Part shown: in pieces, positions 11,401-22,008 of the stretch
Layout: every line of letters begins with the position of its first letter
How positions within the stretch are numbered: position 1 is the first letter of the stretch
NCBI GenBank assembly: GCA_026545765.1
Contig: CM048840.1
Location: forward strand, 17,426,765 to 17,490,764
Length of the DNA: 64,000 nucleotides
Source: Plantago major
Taxonomy: Eukaryota > Streptophyta > Magnoliopsida > Lamiales > Plantaginaceae
Direction of reading: 5' to 3'
The notes under the pieces: generated by a model
What the model saw: only the letters and a program-made list of their open reading frames with translations
Database searches by the model: none
Told to the model about the DNA's origin: nothing
Made by a program: the position numbers and the translations under genes

Positions 11401-14400
11401 CTTCGCGTTAATTTCCTTTTGAGTTGTCAATGAACTTTCAAGAATATCCCTCTCGCATTGTATTTCAATCAGCAACTTCTCTTTTTCATTTAATTTTTTA
11501 TGTACTTGATCCAATTTCTGGGACATCTCAGCCTTCAGATCATCAATCTTCTGAGTCATAGTCTTGAGCAACATTTGTTTATCATTTAATAGTTGCTCCA
11601 CGCTTGCTTTCAAGTCTTGGTTTCCATCTCTCATCGATTCCTCCTCCATCGATATCAATGTCAGCTGCTTATGACCACAACATTTCGAAGATTCAACCCT
11701 CTCAGTGGACGTTAATACATCATCTCCCTCCGCATCCACTGGTCCTTTGTACCTTGGGCTGGAATAGCTTCCAAGCTTTGGACTGCATAATGGACCATCA
11801 TACCCATTTGCATCACAGGGGCTTTGGACTGATAAACCATAGCATTTTGTAGGTTCAACCTTATCAGTACTCGGTATCACATCATCTCCCTCTGCACCCA
11901 CCTGTTCATTGTTCTTTGCACTGAAATAGCTTCTATTTCCAAGCTCTAGACTGCACGATGGACCATCATACCAATTTATATAGCGAGGCATTTCTGAATC
12001 CAGTGGGTGCTTTTCATCTTGCATAAGTTCCTTCCCCATCGATACCAACATCAACTGCTCATGACCACAATATTTCCTAGATTCAACCCTCTCAGTACTA
12101 GGTAATGCATCACCTCTCTCCGCATCCACCACCACCAGTCCTTCATTCCTTGAACATAAATAGTTTCTGGGCTCTAGACTGCTTGATTGACCATGAAACC
12201 AATTTTCATCGCGAGGGATTTCTGTTTTCTCATTAAGCAGGGTGTTTTCGACTACATCATCACTTTCTGCTATACCAGTTTCCAGCATAACTGTCTGATT
12301 AGCCTCTGGTACTGACTCGATAATATCAGGAACAGCCGTCTCTGTTGAAGCTTCTTTGGATGCATTTCTCCTGACATTTTTCCTTCCTGAAAGAAAAATA
12401 ATGAAAGTTTCCTCTGACAATTATATGCGTGAATCATTAGACAAACAATCAACTGTGCACTTTTTAAAAGACTTACCATTTCGAGTATGTGTCGGTGTAT
12501 CAACCCTGTTACCAGTGTCTTGCATTTCTGTAATCCTGAAGGTAAATTTCTCCGTTAACGTTGGCTTCAGAACAGTCACAATGTCCTGTACACAAACCAA
12601 CATCACACAATAGTGATTATTCAAGCTTCTTATAATGTAACCATACAATAAAGAGTACACACTTACAAGGTTTTCACCGATGGCATCTAGGCCAGTCTTA
12701 GATATTTTCTCGTGAAGCCGATTCAAGTCCCATCGAAGATAACGTGGGAAAGATTGATTGTTCCTTCGGCGTATAACACCAGTATGTTCACATAACCAGT
12801 ACTGCATTCATGAAACAATTTACAAGTGTCAACATATGCTAGATTCTTAGTTGACCAAACGAATCATATACAAGACTTACCTGCAATAGCAATGCACAAC
12901 CGGAAACTTTCATGGTCCTAGTCTTAACAATTTGCGCTACCAGTTGATTGATTACAAGACTAGACCAATCAAACATGCATATATCTGAAATTCTTCAAGG
13001 GATTCACACAATGACCATGGAATAGACACATCATGATCTGGCATGAAAAGAGATGCAAGCAAATAGCAGTGGATAAGACGTGCAACATCCTGTGCGCGAA
13101 TCTTGTCATCCTTACCACACATTGTCTCAAGCTCATTGAAAATGTATAATTTCTTCAACCTAGGCATCTTCCTCTTAGTATATTCCTCATTGAGCAAGAC
13201 TGGGAAACAACGACGCATCCATGGGGTGGTCTCAAAATCTTTTTTCACATTTACCTTCATAGGACCATCTCTAACCCCAAATATTAATTCAAGATCGCGT
13301 TTCTCCAAATTTAATACTGTATCACCGAACCTGAACACTCGCTTATTGCAGTCGAATTTCCTGACCAATAGCCCGATATCATCCTCATATTTCTTGGTAG
13401 ATTTCAATAAAGTCTCCTCATCCTCCTCCCTAATTGATCTTACCAGAAACCAAAACGGAGTATGTTTTATCGCCTCTAGGTATCGGTCTGTCAATTGCAA
13501 TTGTCTGATTCGTCTAACTGTACCTTGTAAGGAACTACGGTAATAACAATCAGTCTTCTTCACTATCACATGAGCTGAACAAAATCAAATAATGCACGAT
13601 GAATATTATGCGTCAAAACTGAAAACACTTGATGTTATAGCATGTTTCATACATAGAAAAATTACCAAACCGATCATCTTCAACTTCAAGCAAGAAACGT
13701 GAATCAACATACTCATCTGGAAAATCATTAACAGCATGTTTCAGTAAATTAAAATAATCCAGTCAAGAGGATTATAAATTTTATAACCATTACGATATTA
13801 AAAACACCTGAGCTTAAGGATTCCTGCTCATTTTTTTTTGGCCAATGTCGCGTAGTACGTGTCTTCTTAGCTAAAAGAAGTACGAATCATAGTATCATAA
13901 GACAAACTAATTTAGAATTTATAAGAATTCAGAATCTCAATATTTACCAATGTAGCTGACATTCATCATAGGCCTATCTAAACCGTCTAATGTAGCTTCT
14001 GACTCCACAGATAGAACATCATGATTTTTCCTCTTGTAGTTGTTCTCCTTGTTTATATTTTCAACTGCATGTATTTTTTTCAAATGTAATTGTCTTCACA
14101 TTGATGGAGAAATACAAGAAGTTCGAAATAAGAAGAAACAATAGTTACCAGGCATCCTAGAACAATATGTTGCTGAGCTGTCCGATTCGTTTGAAACTTT
14201 CATTTGGTGAAACGAATCAATAACCATTGGTTAGAACTTGGAAAAAAAGAAATTACTCAAGTGCTAGTATAAAAATGACTCAAATCATAAAAGTCGAGAA
14301 GAACAAAAATGTAAATTAGGGGAATTTATGACAAACTGGCCATCGTCTAAGGCCGTATTAAGGGAGAAGTTTATGCAACCTGTAAGTGGAGTTCAACATC

Positions 14401-14762
14401 ATTTTAAGTCCCAATTGAAGTGAAGTAGCAGCAGAGATGCCATGCAAAGCTATAAAACAGAGTAAGTGAGATGACAAGAAATAGACAAGTACAGTAACGT
14501 TTACCTTAACTATCATCAACACATGTAGTCTTTGATCTCTTTCTCACTTGATAATCACCACCATCATCATCATCATCATCATAATGATCAACTATGTTGG
14601 GGCGCTTTTCTCCTGCTTCATTTGCATGTGGATTAAAACTCAATTTTAGTAAGTGAATAACCCATAATCTTGCTTAAGAACAGCAAACGAAGTGATTTAT
14701 TTATTACCTTCTGGAAGTAATGTAGGATGATCATAGTCATATCTTTTGGATGAGGAACCCAT
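8495..14762 (-). pseudogene. Inactivated paralogue: DUF1985-like / coiled-coil / Ulp1-like gene (copy A)
   Basis: The exon pattern follows the intact neighbour at 15774-21637. Exon 1 is 14708-14762 (55 bp in both copies); the PFWFLVRSI/FGVRDG exon lies at about 12925-13579. The YWLCEHT exon follows, then the coiled-coil exon (about 10577-12390), then C-terminal exons at about 9205-9285, 8863-9112 and 8495-8779. Breaks seen against copy B are: TAA at 14506-14508 where B has GAA; one T fewer at 12988-12990, which shifts frame before the MFDWSSLVINQLV equivalent; a solo LTR in an exon (9470-10435); a 4-base deficit near 8900; and further indels in the last exon. The Ulp1-like region has Tyr-Trp instead of His-Trp, and LDSG instead of the DCG cysteine motif. 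Introns keep good splice sites, so decay is fairly recent. Confidence that it is broken is high; some truncated transcript may still be made. Confidence 0.85.
9470..10435 (-). mobile_element. Solo LTR inserted in an exon of copy A
   Basis: In minus orientation the 966-bp insert begins TGAAAGTGCA and ends TTCTAACA, the TG...CA ends of a plant LTR. The flanking five bases are ATTCC (9465-9469) and CTTCC (10436-10440), a target duplication with one mismatch. Leaving out the insert and one repeat gives an exon that aligns codon for codon with the intact neighbour (GDAW then LKHEGLTSG against GDAL then LHDESLTSE). No internal retrotransposon sequence remains, so this is a solo LTR left by LTR-LTR recombination. 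The family is probably Ty1/copia. Confidence 0.85.
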
Positions 14763-15773
14763 TCTTTATGGATTGTAGAAAAATGGACTTTATGGATTTC
14801 TCACTCAGTTAATAAACAAGAAGGTTTTTGAATTGGGAATTAAAGATAAGGGAAAATCAAGCCTAGTTGTTAAGTAGAAATAGAATGGAAGTGGCTCTGT
14901 TTTCCAACCAATTGGAGTCTGTTAGTGTAATTAAGCAAGCTAAAATGTCAGTCAGAACATGTTCTTTCAACCCTGCAACACGGTACTCCTCTGCCTTTCA
15001 TACTTTTCCTACTCTATTTACTACTTGGCTCCCTGACAAAAATTCATCATTTCGTCAAATATCAATAAATTATTCATAGTAGTAAGTAATAAACTAGTTC
15101 GAGACATAGTTGATAATTTCCTTGACTTCCAAGGCTCCAGGAAAGATTAAATCCTAACCGGACAATTTAACAAAATTAATGGTCAGGATCGATACAAATT
15201 TAACGGGGCAAGATCGATTAGAATCTAATTGCCATAGAATCTACATGCGGGTCTATTAAAATGATAATTTTTCACATTATTAATGCAATTTCATGTATAA
15301 ATTAGTATTTGTTTTCCGTATGAGACTAAGTGCATTAGTTTATTTATGATTTCACACGTTCCAAAACTCATATTTCATTTTCAATGTGGAATCATTAATT
15401 ACCATTTCACAACTATTTATCTTGGAACCATCCCCTTAGACATACACTTTGATAATTGTGGGGATTCTGGTCTACTTTGGAATAATTCTAGGGAGTTTTT
15501 AATCCAGTTTACGCATATATTTTCATACAGTTTCTTGTTTACGTTTAAACATCGTTGAAAAATGCTCACAGTAAACAGTTCCACCAGCAAAAGGATCCCC
15601 TCCAATGCAAAATTAAGCACTTTCAAAACTTCAGACAACATATGATATATACATAGTAGTACCATTTTAACCATGACAGGAATCCTATAATCATTGATCA
15701 GTTTCATACCATAAACTGCAACCATCATAGTTCCCTTCAGGAAATCCAAAACATCAACAAATACCCTTCATTA
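14763..15773. other. Spacer between the tandem paralogues
   Basis: Contains the promoter flank of copy A and the 3' flank of copy B, both on the minus strand. The minus-strand open frame at 15417-15749 shows no domain. No repeat or RNA gene was recognised. Confidence 0.5.
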
Positions 15774-18700
15774 CTACATGTCCTTGATATTGTCTGGAAA
15801 GCAAAAACTTTCCACCATCCGGCGCCTGTATTTAGCAGCAGTGGATGTGCAATATACGCCATCCTCAGTGATCCTTGCTGCTGAAATCGAGTGCCTCTTG
15901 AGTATCTTCTCCATTATGCGACATACAATCACACCGCAATCCAATGCCCCTGCAATCAGTGGGTGCGGGTTTATCTGCTCAAACAAAATGTTGTTTCTTT
16001 GTTCCTCTGGTCTTGTCAGCGGGGTATTTTCCTTCAGATCAATCAAAGCTGGTCTCATTCGTGCCTCCATATACTTCATCTGAATTGAACAATGACAAAT
16101 CATGCAGTTTAAGTAAAGATATGATGATTAACAACCACAAAATGAAGCATATACTATTATACTACTATCTAAGTACTACTTTTAAATTAACATACCAGTG
16201 AGTAGCATGGCTTGAAGATGTCCATACCACTAGATCCCGGTTGCATTAAGTTGAAAGAAGTCCATGTGGAACTCCTCACAGCATACATGAGTAGTGTCCA
16301 GTAATTACCCGTCGCCCCAAGTGTGAATACAGGCAGAATTAGAATCTGTGACTCTACAGCTCTTCTTATCTGTGAATCAACAATCTCTTGAGTAGTAGAT
16401 GATCCACCATTCCTGCAAACAACTTCCTGACAATATATCATGGGAACAACTTTTCAATACAACTAACTTAATTTATCTAGTATTATGAATCGAATGCATA
16501 TAAGTATTCAAAATATCACCACGAGATCAAATCATACCAAGATATGACTTGTAAAGATGAATGTGGATGTCATCTTGCCTTCCTTACTTAAGTGCTGGAT
16601 CAATAACTCACCCCATGAATCAATTATCTATAAGCCACACAATTCAAATAAAATCAGTAAACTCATGTTCTAATAATAGAAAATCTACATTACAAGAAAA
16701 TATGTTTAACACTCACCTCACTAGTCAAGCTTTCATCGTGTAATACTTTCAAGGCATCACCAGCTGTAACTTTGGCAAACTGTCCTTCTCCGCTCCAAAT
16801 CACACTATACTCAGCATAACAAACATGTTTTACGATAATAAAATCCACAATGAAGGAAAAAAATTATGAATTCCTAGTTCTTAGAATATTACCAGTTTCC
16901 ATTAGGACTTTCTAGACTTCTGCACAAGAATTCCATTACTGGATCCGTCGTTTTGCTAACTGGTAAGCGATCCATACAATGCAGGGTAACATGTTTTGGT
17001 TTCCTAGTGTCTTCCCTTGTTCTATCGTTTACTACTCCCATACCAGTACCTGGTGAATATAAGATTGGCGTTACCTTCCACTTACCTTTACAGTGTTGAA
17101 CATCAGAAGTACCAATTTCAAACTTTCTCTTGTCAATCACATTACTTTCATAATAGGTAGGTCCATCAAGATCTGTGCGGCAATTGACCTCAACATCTTC
17201 GACAGCATTGTCAGTCCTTGTCTTTGCTTCTGCATTCAATCTGCAATCTTTGCTGATAAATACTTCTCCAAGTTCTCCCATGTATGGCTGCAATTTATCA
17301 CATTCTATGTTCTGGTATTCATGAGCTTCTACCAACTTCAAACAGTCCATGCTGTTATGAGTATGATTTCTCAGCTCAGCCACCTTTGATTCAAGCTCCC
17401 TTGTCATCTTTTCTACCTTAGACAGACGGATTTCTTTTTTACGTAGAGTATTGTTTTTCTCTTCTAGCTCGACGCTCATCATGGTTATCTTTTCCATGTA
17501 CCCTGCTTTCTCTGCATCAAATTTTTCTTTCATAATCCGTGCACCATCTTTAAACTCCACCAAGCAAAGAGTGAGTGCACCAAGGTCATCGCACTTCTTC
17601 TCAAAGGCCTTAATCTGATCACATTCTTTTGTTTGGGCACTCCTCAAATTTTCCTTGAGAGTTGATATCTCTGACTCTAGTTCGTTAACTCTTTCGCTTT
17701 CCCTCTGGTTTAAAAACTCATTCTCAGTCGTTTTCTTCAACAAAACCTCCATTACCATGGTAAGGTTTTGTTTCCGCCGCGCGTTGATTTTCTTGAGAGT
17801 TGATATCTTCGACTCTAGTTCCTTGATTCTTTCCCGTTCCCTCTGGGTTAACAACTCATTCTCAGTCGTTCTCTTCAACAAATCCTCCATGGCCTTGGTA
17901 AGGTCTTGTTCCTGCTTCGCATTGATTTTCTTTAAAGTTGATATCACCAACTCTAGTTCGTTTCTTTCGCTTTCCCTCTGGATTAACAACTCCGTCTCAG
18001 TCATTTTCTTCAACAAATCGTCCCTGGCTTTAGTAAGGTCTTGTTCTTGCTTCGCATTGATATCCTTTTGAGTTGTCAATGAACTTGCAAGAATATCCCT
18101 CACACATTGTACTTCAATCAGAGTATTGTTCTTCTCTTCTAGCTCCGCACGCATCATGGTTATCTTTTCCATATAGCTTGCTTTCGCTGCATCAAAATTT
18201 TTTCCAATACTAAGTGCAAGTGCACGATGTGACTCATTGATTGCACCAAGGTCATCACACTTCTTCTCGAGGGCCTTAATCTGATCAAATTCTTTTGTTT
18301 GGGCACTTTTCAAATTTTCCTTGAGAGTTGATATCTCTGCTTCTAGTTCTTTAACCCTCTGGGTTAACAACTCATTCTCAGTCGTTCTATTCGACAAATC
18401 TTCCCTGACATTGGCAAGGTCTTGTTCCTGCTTCGCGTTAATTTCCTCTTGAGTTGTCAATGAACTTGCAAGAATATACCTCTCGCATTGTACTTCAATC
18501 ATCAACTTCTCTTTTTCATTTAATGTTTTATGTACTTCATCCAGTTCCTGGGACATCTCGGCCTTCAGATCATCAATCTTCTGAGTCATAGTCTTAAGCA
18601 AAATTTCTTTATCATTTGATAGTTGCTTCACGCTTGCTTTCAAGTCTTGGTTTTCATCTTTCATCAATTCCTTCTCCATCAATACCAATGTCAGCTGCTC

Positions 18701-21637
18701 ATCATGACCACAACATTTCGGAGATTCAACTCTCTCAGTACTAGGTAATACATCATCTCCCTCCACATCCACCAGTCCTTTGTTCCTTGTACTGCAATAG
18801 TTTCCGAGCTCCAGACTGCCTGATGAACCAACAAACAGATTTGTACCGCGGGGGCTTTCTGTTTTTTCGTTCAGCAGGGTATTTTCAACTACATCATTTT
18901 CTGCTAAACCAATTTCCAGCAGAACGGTCTGATTAGTCTCTGGTACTGACTTGATAATATCAGGAACTACTGTCTCTGTTGTAGGTTCTTTGGCTGCAGT
19001 TGTCATGACATTTCCCCTTGCCAAAATTGGTCCAGAAAGATAATTAATGGGAATTTCCTCCTCCAATTTTAAGCTTGAATCATCAGGCAAATAATCAGCT
19101 ATGCACTTCTCAAAAAACTTACCATTTGGAGTCCGTGTCTGTATATCACACCTGTAACTAGCTTCTTGTGTTTCTTTATTCAACGCCCTGAAGGTACATT
19201 CCTCCTTTGACGTTGGCTCGAGAACAGTCTTAATGTCCTATACATACATACATGATACAACATCAATAATTAGTGATTGACCTTCTGACAATATAACCAT
19301 ACTGTAAAGTATACAATCTTACAAGTTTTTCGCAAACGACATCTAAGCCAGCCATCGATATTTTTCTGTGAAGCTGATTTAAGTCCCACCGAAGATAACG
19401 TGGGAACAATCGATCCTTCCTTGGGTGTATAAAATCAGTGTGTTCACATAACCAGTACTGCATTCAAGAAATAATTTACAAGAATGAAAATACGCTAGAT
19501 TCTTAGTCGATGAAACAAAGTATACAGAGACTTACCGGCAATAACATTGCGCACCCTGGAACTTTCAAGGTCTCAGTCCGTGCCATTTGCTTTACCAATT
19601 GATTAATTACAAGGCTAGACCAATCAAACATACACATGTCTGAAAATTCTTCGAGGAATACACACAATGACCATGAAATGGATGTACTGCCATTCGGTAT
19701 GAAAAGAGATGCAAGCAAATAGCAGTGTATTAGACGTGCAACATCCTGTGCATGAATCTTGTCATCCTTAGCACACATCATCCAGAGCTGATTGTAGATA
19801 TATGTTTTTTTCAACTGGGGTATCATCTCGGTACTCTTTTCTTTAATCAAGTCGGGGAAACAACGACGCATCCATGGGGTAGGCTTAAATTGCTTTGGCA
19901 CATTTATCTCAACATTACCATCTCTGACCCCAAATATCAATACAAGATCCTGTTTCTGCAGCTGTATTACCCTCTCTCCTATCCTAAACGCTTTAGCTGT
20001 CCGATCAAATTTCCTCACCAATAGCCTGATATCATCCTCATTTTTCTTGGTGGATTCCATTAAAATGTCCTCATCCCCGTCCTTAATCGATCTTACCAGA
20101 AACCAAAATGGAGTGTGCTTTATTGCCTCTATGTGTTGGTCTGTCAATTTCAACTGTCTTACTTCTCTAACTGTAGTTTGTAAACTACTAGGGTAATAAC
20201 AATCGCTCTTCTTCACTCTATCATTAGCTGAACAAAAGCAAATAATCTACTATTAATATATCATTCAATTTTTTTTTTTTGATTTTATCTTTCACATAGA
20301 AAACAAAATTACCAAACAAATCATGCTTTTGCACGAAAAATGGCTCTGCACCATCATCTGGAAAATCAATAACAGCGTGTTTCAATTGAATAATCAGACA
20401 AAAGGAATGCAAATTGTATATCCATACAGTAGTTAAAACTGAAAACACCTGAGCTTGAGGATTCCCACACAGGCTTTTCTATTCCATGTCGCTTGATCTT
20501 CAAATGTTTCTTCTTATCTAAAACAAGTGCAAATCATATCATATTTTCATCAGTTCAGTCTGCTTTATGCTAATTCATATGCCAAACTAAAGAGTAAACC
20601 CCCATGGGCCAAGCGCTCCCCGGTTTATGCAGGGGTAGCCAGGGGAGGGCGGTCGCATATTGTACGCAGCCTTCCCCTTGCACTTCTGCAAAAAGGCTGT
20701 TTCCACTCCACGACTCGAACATAACCCAAACTTTTTAAGAATATTAAATCATGAATTTCAAATATTTACCATTGCATCTGGCTTTCGTCTTACTGATAGG
20801 GCTATCCGAATAGTCTGTTGTAGTTTCCGAGTCCACGGTTACAACATCTATTTCCCCCTTCACTATATTTTCCACTGCATGAAATACAATTCTCTTCACA
20901 TTTTTGGATATACACAACAAAATTTTGAAACAAGAACAAACCATAGTTATACCAGGTGTTCCAGAGCAATATTTCCTTCCACTGATTCTGCCCATACGAG
21001 ATGAACTGTCCGATTCATCCGAAGCTTACATGAGGTGAAATACGCAAATTAAGTTAGAACTTAGAAAACAAGAGCATTTAATATAAATGCAAATTAGGGG
21101 TATTATTACATTTTCACTTGCCCCAATCGATAACTATATATACGTTTCCTAATCTGTCAAACTTTATACCATACACAAAATTGAACGGTACAGAGGAGTA
21201 TGATCCAATACCCAAATTCAAAAGTAGAAATTTACCTTCACTATCATCACAAGTTCTCATCTTTGGTCTCTTTCTCACTTGATAGTGGTAATCATCTACT
21301 CCAAAATAATATGCAGAAAGAGTATTAAGCCTAATTACATTACATGTAAAAACCAAAAACAAAAAGAAAAAAGAAAAAAGAAAGGACTTGAAATAGTTGT
21401 AGAAACAAACCTGAGGAGTGAAGAACAGCAACTTTTCTGGGGCGTTTTGTTGAGCTACGACCTGATTTACAGAGCTTTTTTTCTGTTTCATTTGCATGTC
21501 GATTATTACTGTATTTTGAGCAACAATAATCTATAAAAAAGTAATCTTGTTCAGCAACTAGAAATGAAGTCATATAATTTACCTTCAGAAGGTAATGTAT
21601 GATCATCTTCCTTATGTTTCTTGGATGACAAACCCAT
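15774..21637 (-). CDS. DUF1985-like / coiled-coil / Ulp1-like protein, 14 exons, 1454 aa (copy B)
   Basis: Exons: 21583-21637, 21411-21482, 21236-21295, 20953-21024, 20770-20874, 20449-20517, 20313-20357, 19536-20227, 19323-19457, 16893-19237, 16717-16804, 16538-16627, 16196-16426, 15774-16079. All introns are GT-AG and phases close exactly. Residues 1-159 are low-complexity and basic (STKRPRKVAV, YQVRKRPK look like nuclear localisation signals). Residues about 165-435 resemble the DUF1985/plant mobile-domain region of Ulp1-bearing MULE genes (TPFWFLVRSI, LIFGVRDG, HCYLLASLF, YWLCEHT, FPRYLRWDL). Residues about 620-1045 are a coiled coil with an internal repeat. Residues about 1247-1454 resemble an Ulp1/C48 SUMO-protease fold: ILILPVF-NYWTLL with Tyr1318 where His is expected, no clear Asp, and ALDCGVIVC with Cys1401 kept. 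It is probably a non-catalytic nuclear protein, and could be a domesticated Kaonashi-type MULE gene. The fold calls are from memory of motifs. Confidence 0.82.
17640..18440 (-). repeat. Internal coiled-coil repeat of about 46 codons in copy B
   Basis: Four related units encode the pattern N-A-K-Q-E-Q-D-L, then D-L-x-x-x-x-T-E-x-E-L-L-x-Q-R, then E-L-E-x-x-I-S-T-L-K. Unit 1 starts near 18440, and units 2-4 start near 18060, 17925 and 17785 on the minus strand, spaced about 138 bp. Copy A has only unit 1, so units 2-4 arose by in-frame expansion in copy B or were lost from A. Confidence 0.75.
20589..20725 (-). mobile_element. Au-type SINE, 5'-truncated, in intron 5 of copy B
   Basis: Read on the minus strand, the sequence starts near a box-B-like GTTCGAGTC and continues GGAAACAGCC, GCAGAAGTGCAAGG, AAGGCTGCGTACAAT, then CCCTCCCCTGG and CGGGGAGC. 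This is the recognisable body of the plant Au SINE. The A box is missing. A 7-bp repeat CCAAACT flanks it (20582-20588 and 20726-20732). The corresponding intron of copy A (about 13881-13947) lacks it, so insertion followed the duplication. Confidence 0.85.
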
Positions 21638-21889
21638 TCTGCTTAGATTTAGCTGATTATAGTATACAGATGACTAGTAAAGTTTATGGAGAAGAAAGCA
21701 AGCAATAGGTTTTTTGAATTGGGAATTAAAGCTAGTACATGTAATTTTTTATTTTTTTTAAATAAAGACTATCACTTTTTTAGTGACTGTTTGGATACAA
21801 AGTATTACAAGACGGTCTCTAAATAAATTATCTAGATACTGGATCTATTTGCAATTTACCAACCAAACAACAAAACATCACATTTTAAT
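21638..21889. other. 5' flank of copy B
   Basis: AT-rich upstream region of the minus-strand gene ending at 21637. No confident TATA box or operator could be fixed, and no gene is seen. Confidence 0.4.
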
Positions 21890-22006
21890 GGATCCGGGTC
21901 AAGCGACCGAACCGGATCCGGGCCAACTAATCCGGGTCGATCCAGATCTGGATCCGGGTCAGCTGTCCGACCCTGAACTAGGTCCGGGTCGACGCGGATC
22001 TGGGTT
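21890..22006. repeat. GC-rich cluster of GGATCCGGGTC-like motifs
   Basis: About seven imperfect copies of the core (G)ATCCGGGTC(A/G) lie in 115 bp, for example at the start (GGATCCGGGTC), middle (GATCTGGATCCGGGTC) and end (GGTCCGGGTC, GGATCTGGGTT). It contrasts sharply with the AT-rich flanks. The repeats are partly palindromic (GGATCC, GATC). Confidence 0.7.
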
Positions 22007-22008
22007 AA

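Noticed and set aside
12270..12503. Separate small gene between exons of copy A
   Set aside because: The frame crosses an intron with good GT-AG borders and disagrees with the conserved exon frame.
13103..13543. 146-codon plus-strand frame
   Set aside because: Antisense shadow of the conserved exon of copy A.
20600..20720. Possible tRNA gene (box-B-like GTTCGAGTC)
   Set aside because: No acceptor stem, A box or anticodon arm; the rest matches the body of an Au SINE.
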